Part shown: positions 5,331-8,161 of the stretch, piece after piece
Numbering within the stretch: the stretch's first letter is position 1
Layout: every line of letters starts with the position of its first letter
From: Firmicutes bacterium UBA5420
GTDB lineage: Bacteria; Bacillota; Limnochordia; Darwinibacteriales; Darwinibacteriaceae
Length of the DNA: 8,161 nucleotides
Reading direction: 5' to 3'
NCBI GenBank assembly: GCA_002409455.1
Contig: DHNI01000097.1
Location: 53,813 to 61,973, forward strand
Translations under genes and position numbers: made by a program
Notes under the pieces: generated by a model
The model's database searches: none
The model's input: the letters and a program-made list of their open reading frames with translations, nothing else
What the model was told of the DNA's origin: nothing

Positions 5331-7154
5331 GAAGGGAAGGGAAAAGGGAAACGTCTTTTCGTTCTTTTTGTCATTGTTTTGGTCTGCACCTTTGTTCTAG
5401 TTGGTCGGCTCTGGTATCTGCAACTTGCCAAAGGCGAGTACTATGCACGTTTGGCCGATGGCAATCGCATGCGCCAATTGCGCCTGTTACCCCCTAGGGG
5501 AGAGATCATCGATCGCAACGGCGAGGTTTTAGTTCGTAGCAAATCAGCCTTTACGATATCGGTCGTGCCTGGAGGGTTAGGGCAGGCAGGAGATTCTAGT
5601 CTTCATATCCTCTGTGACGTATTGGATCTTAGCGTAGAAGAACTAGAGGAGGCATTGGAAAAGGGTAAGGGGTTTCCCTATGAGCCGGTTCGGATTATCC
5701 AGGATGTTCCACCTGAAACCGTCATAGCCATTGAAGAAAACCGCATGAATCTCCCGGGAATCTTCATTGAGGAAGAACCTGTGCGGGAATATCTGACAGG
5801 CGAGTTGGCGTCTCATGTCATAGGTTACATGGGAATCATTAGTGCCACCGAATTGCAGCGGTATGGGGTAACGTATCGCGGTAGCGATGTTGTAGGAAAA
5901 AGTGGCATCGAGCAAACATATGAGGAATTGCTTCGGGGTGAAATCGGTGCTCTGACGGTGGAAGTGAATGCACTAAACCGACCCATTCGAACGGTGAATG
6001 TAGTAGAGCCTATTCCAGGACACAACATCACCCTAACCCTTGATGCCCATCTGCAGAAGGTGGCGGAGGATGCTTTTTACGAACATATCCTTACGCTAGA
6101 GAACAATCCTGGTACCCAAACAGGTGCCATTTTGGTGATCAACCCGCAAACAGGTGAGATTCTGGTCTTGGCGAGTTTGCCAGGCTTTGCGCCGGAGAAT
6201 CTCATTGATCAATCACGGCGAAACTCGTATTATGCCACGCTCAGCCAGGATCAAAGACGTCCGTTTTTTAATCGGGTGACGCAAGCGCTCTTTGGCCCAG
6301 GTTCTACCTTTAAACCCATTACAGCCCTAGCTATTTTGGAAGAAGGGGTGTTAGCTGCAAACGATCGCTTTAACGCCACCGGCACGAGCCAATATGGTGT
6401 AAAGGATTGGGTCATTAATAGTGGTTTAGCACCCTTTGGAATGATCAACATGCATGATGCTTTAGGTATGTCTAGCAACCATTACTTTGCTGATAACGGA
6501 GCTAAAGTGGGTATCGACCGGCTTTCTAAATGGATGACAGCCCTTGGTTTTGGAGCCCCAGCTGGTCTGCAGTTATTTCCTGGTGAGGTTAATGGACTCG
6601 TGCCTAGTAGAGAATGGAAGAGGGAAGCCTTTAGTGATCGAGCCTCTTCGGAACAAAACTGGTATCCCTCTGATACGGAGCAAATCTCCATTGGCCAGGG
6701 ATTTCATCAGATGACGTTGATTCAACTGGCGCAGGCTTATGCCGCCATTGCCAACCAGGGAACCATATTCGTTCCCCAAATTGTCAAGGAGATTAAGGCC
6801 CCTGATGGTACCGTGATATTTCGTGCCCAGCCAGAGGTAGCGCATGAGGTGGAGGCTTCCCAAGCAACCTGGGATGCCCTGAGCGAAGTAATGAAGGCCC
6901 CCATCGTGCATCCCCGCGGCACGGCCCGTGGCGTGATGGCGGGTTTTCCGTATTCTATGGCTGGAAAGACCGGAACCTGGGAGGTGCCAGGGAGAGTCTC
7001 CAACGGCCTTTATATTGGTTACGCCCCAGCTGAAGATCCAGAAGTCCTGGTGGCCGTCGTGGTCGAACAGGGCGGCGGAGGATCTTCGACCGCCGCTCCG
7101 ATTGCTAGAAAGATACTTGACGCTTATTTTGGTCTCGATGCGCCTACAGAGTAA
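5328..7154 (+). CDS. mrdA: Penicillin-binding protein 2 (class B, elongation transpeptidase)
   Basis: PBP2 cross-links peptidoglycan during side-wall growth, paired with the RodA glycosyltransferase and activated by MreC. The 608-residue protein has a basic start, one membrane anchor at about 10-28, a pedestal/dimerisation domain (about 50-225) with the family motif PPRGEIIDRNGEVL (55-68) and the segment GKSGIEQTYEELLRG (190-204), and a transpeptidase domain (about 240-600). Active-site motifs are complete: STFK with nucleophile Ser326 and Lys329, SSN at 382-384, and KTGT at 547-550. Length is typical for class B PBP2. The frame could begin at GTG 5319, overlapping the mreD stop by GTGA, but ATG 5328 has the better ribosome binding site. 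Encoding it directly after mreD fits an elongasome operon. No rodA is seen in the window; it may lie further downstream. Confidence 0.96.
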   Translation: MEGKGKGKRLFVLFVIVLVCTFVLVGRLWYLQLAKGEYYARLADGNRMRQLRLLPPRGEIIDRNGEVLVRSKSAFTISVVPGGLGQAGDSSLHILCDVLDLSVEELEEALEKGKGFPYEPVRIIQDVPPETVIAIEENRMNLPGIFIEEEPVREYLTGELASHVIGYMGIISATELQRYGVTYRGSDVVGKSGIEQTYEELLRGEIGALTVEVNALNRPIRTVNVVEPIPGHNITLTLDAHLQKVAEDAFYEHILTLENNPGTQTGAILVINPQTGEILVLASLPGFAPENLIDQSRRNSYYATLSQDQRRPFFNRVTQALFGPGSTFKPITALAILEEGVLAANDRFNATGTSQYGVKDWVINSGLAPFGMINMHDALGMSSNHYFADNGAKVGIDRLSKWMTALGFGAPAGLQLFPGEVNGLVPSREWKREAFSDRASSEQNWYPSDTEQISIGQGFHQMTLIQLAQAYAAIANQGTIFVPQIVKEIKAPDGTVIFRAQPEVAHEVEASQATWDALSEVMKAPIVHPRGTARGVMAGFPYSMAGKTGTWEVPGRVSNGLYIGYAPAEDPEVLVAVVVEQGGGGSSTAAPIARKILDAYFGLDAPTE

Positions 7155-7220
7155 AGATGTGGCAGGAGTCTCCGGCAATTTGCAGAAATAGAAGATGGTC
7201 TAGGTAAGGAGTTGGCTTGT

Positions 7221-7856
7221 ATGAATACGGAATTATGTGCGATAAAGGGTACGCGTGAAGGACTTGTGATCACTATAACCAATGCTGATCAGTTCTCTGA
7301 AGTGCTTCGATCTCTGGAGAGGCAGCTTTTGGCATCCCAGAGTTTTTTTAGGGGGAGTTCAGCCAAGCTCTTTTTGCAGGAGGGCACCCTTGCTGACAGG
7401 CAAATGGACGATATTGAGCGACTGATTGCCGAATATGGCATGCGCCTTAATCGCGAACCACTTACATATCAGATGCAGCGTCCCCAGGTCGATCAAGTTG
7501 CCGAGGAGGTTCGTGAGGTTACGGAAGATAATACCCTTTTGGTTCGACGTACAATTCGATCGGGCCAGCGATTGCATTATGATGGTAATGTTGTTGTTAT
7601 GGGTGATGTGAATCCCGGGGCCGAGATCGTGTGCACAGGGGATATCCTGGTTCTAGGTAGCCTAAGGGGTGTAGCCCATGCGGGGGTAGACGGAAAGGTT
7701 GATGCGACTGTTTTTGCCTTCCGTCTAGAGCCGACACAATTGCGCATAGCTCACGTTATCTCGCGGGCCCCCGATGAAAAACTGCCCCAACCTTCAGGTC
7801 CAGAAATAGCCAGGGTTGTGGAGAACAGTATCCAGCTTTCAGTTTACAACCACTAA
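7221..7856 (+). CDS. minC: Septum site-determining protein MinC
   Basis: MinC inhibits FtsZ polymerisation and is recruited to the membrane by MinD. The 211-residue product has the N-terminal FtsZ-binding domain (about 5-100) and a C-terminal beta-helix domain (about 106-182). The C-domain motifs are clear: RSGQ (113-116), the usual MinD-contact region, GDVNPGAE (128-135), GDILVLGSLRGVAHAG (140-155) and PTQLRIA (171-177). The last 25 or so residues form the usual C-terminal tail. The start is ATG at 7221, nine bases after TAAGGAG (7205-7211). A TTG at 7212, directly adjoining that site, is too close to be used. The 66-bp gap from mrdA is the longest inside the cluster, yet has no convincing promoter or terminator. 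minD begins 21 bp after the stop. Confidence 0.95.
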   Translation: MNTELCAIKGTREGLVITITNADQFSEVLRSLERQLLASQSFFRGSSAKLFLQEGTLADRQMDDIERLIAEYGMRLNREPLTYQMQRPQVDQVAEEVREVTEDNTLLVRRTIRSGQRLHYDGNVVVMGDVNPGAEIVCTGDILVLGSLRGVAHAGVDGKVDATVFAFRLEPTQLRIAHVISRAPDEKLPQPSGPEIARVVENSIQLSVYNH

Positions 7857-7877
7857 GGGTTGAGGGAGGAGCTAGTT

Positions 7878-8161
7878 TTGGGAAAAGTCATTGTAATCAC
7901 AAGTGGAAAAGGCGGAGTGGGTAAGACCACGACCACTGCCAATCTAGGGACTGGTTTGGCAGCCGTGGGACAGAGAGTTTGTTTGGTAGATACCGATATT
8001 GGTTTGAGGAATCTTGATGTTGTTATGGGTTTGGAAAACCGCATTGTCTACGATCTCTTAGATGTTGTGGAGGGCAATTGCAGGCTACGCCAGGCTTTGA
8101 TTAAGGACAAGCAATTTGGTGACAGCTTGGTACTTCTTCCTGCGGCCCAGACTCGGGAGAA
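7878..8161 (+). CDS. minD: Septum site-determining ATPase MinD (N-terminal part; runs off the window)
   Basis: MinD is a membrane-associated ParA/SIMIBI-class ATPase that dimerises with ATP and recruits MinC. Only the first 94 residues are present, of a family length near 265. The deviant Walker A motif GKGGVGKTT (10-18) carries both the signature Lys11 and Lys16, and is followed by LVDTDIGLRNLDVVMGLENR (36-55), which separates MinD from ParA and chromosome-partition Soj proteins. The start is TTG at 7878, six bases after GGGAGGAG (7864-7871), and gives MGKVIVITSGKGGVGKTTTT. The frame stays open to the window edge. Whether MinE or DivIVA supplies topological control cannot be told from here. 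Confidence 0.95.
   Translation, partial: MGKVIVITSGKGGVGKTTTTANLGTGLAAVGQRVCLVDTDIGLRNLDVVMGLENRIVYDLLDVVEGNCRLRQALIKDKQFGDSLVLLPAAQTRE

Noticed and set aside
6573..7178. 201-codon open frame on the minus strand over mrdA
   Set aside because: Antisense to the transpeptidase domain with intact active-site motifs on the plus strand; no ribosome binding site or recognised domain.
7180..7206. Promoter ahead of minC (TTGCAG at 7180, TAGGTA at 7201)
   Set aside because: Spacer of 15 bp and weak -10 box; the second element overlaps the minC ribosome binding site.

Overview
The window looks like chromosome of a spore-forming, low-to-mid GC Gram-positive bacterium of the Firmicutes (Bacillota), probably an anaerobic clostridial or Limnochordia-type lineage. 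The clues are a SpoIID homologue, a clostridial 2[4Fe-4S] ferredoxin, strong AGGAGG-type ribosome binding sites with many TTG and GTG starts, and the gene order maf-radC-mreB-mreC-mreD-mrdA-minC-minD. That order is familiar from Firmicutes. The species cannot be named from this sequence.

Left end (1-332). The window opens inside a short tandem array of 20-bp units, each a small palindrome, running up to a 56-residue ferredoxin gene. A GC-rich hairpin with a T-run follows the ferredoxin. It overlaps the translation start of the next gene: the Shine-Dalgarno of spoIID is the 3' arm of the hairpin and its TTG start is the end of the T-run.

Sporulation pair (330-1537). spoIID encodes a membrane-anchored peptidoglycan lytic transglycosylase of engulfment. 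It is followed after 20 bp by a previously unflagged 63-codon reading frame with its own ribosome binding site, then by a clean intrinsic terminator.

Shape and division cluster (about 1548 to the right edge). A TTGACA-type promoter candidate sits just after the terminator. Eight genes follow on the same strand with short gaps or overlaps and no visible terminator: maf (nucleotide pyrophosphatase), radC (JAMM-domain protein), mreB, mreC and mreD (elongasome scaffold), mrdA (class B PBP2 transpeptidase), minC and the first 94 codons of minD (septum placement). They read as one long operon coupling side-wall synthesis to division-site selection. MreB filaments, MreC and MreD organise PBP2, while MinC with MinD blocks FtsZ assembly away from the proper site.

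Most of the window is conventional core genome. The less ordinary parts are the palindromic tandem repeats at the left edge, two genes (spoIID and radC) whose ribosome binding sites lie in hairpin arms, the small unknown frame after spoIID, and the high share of non-ATG starts. I found no clear sign of a mobile element, CRISPR array, tRNA, rRNA or wholly new system.
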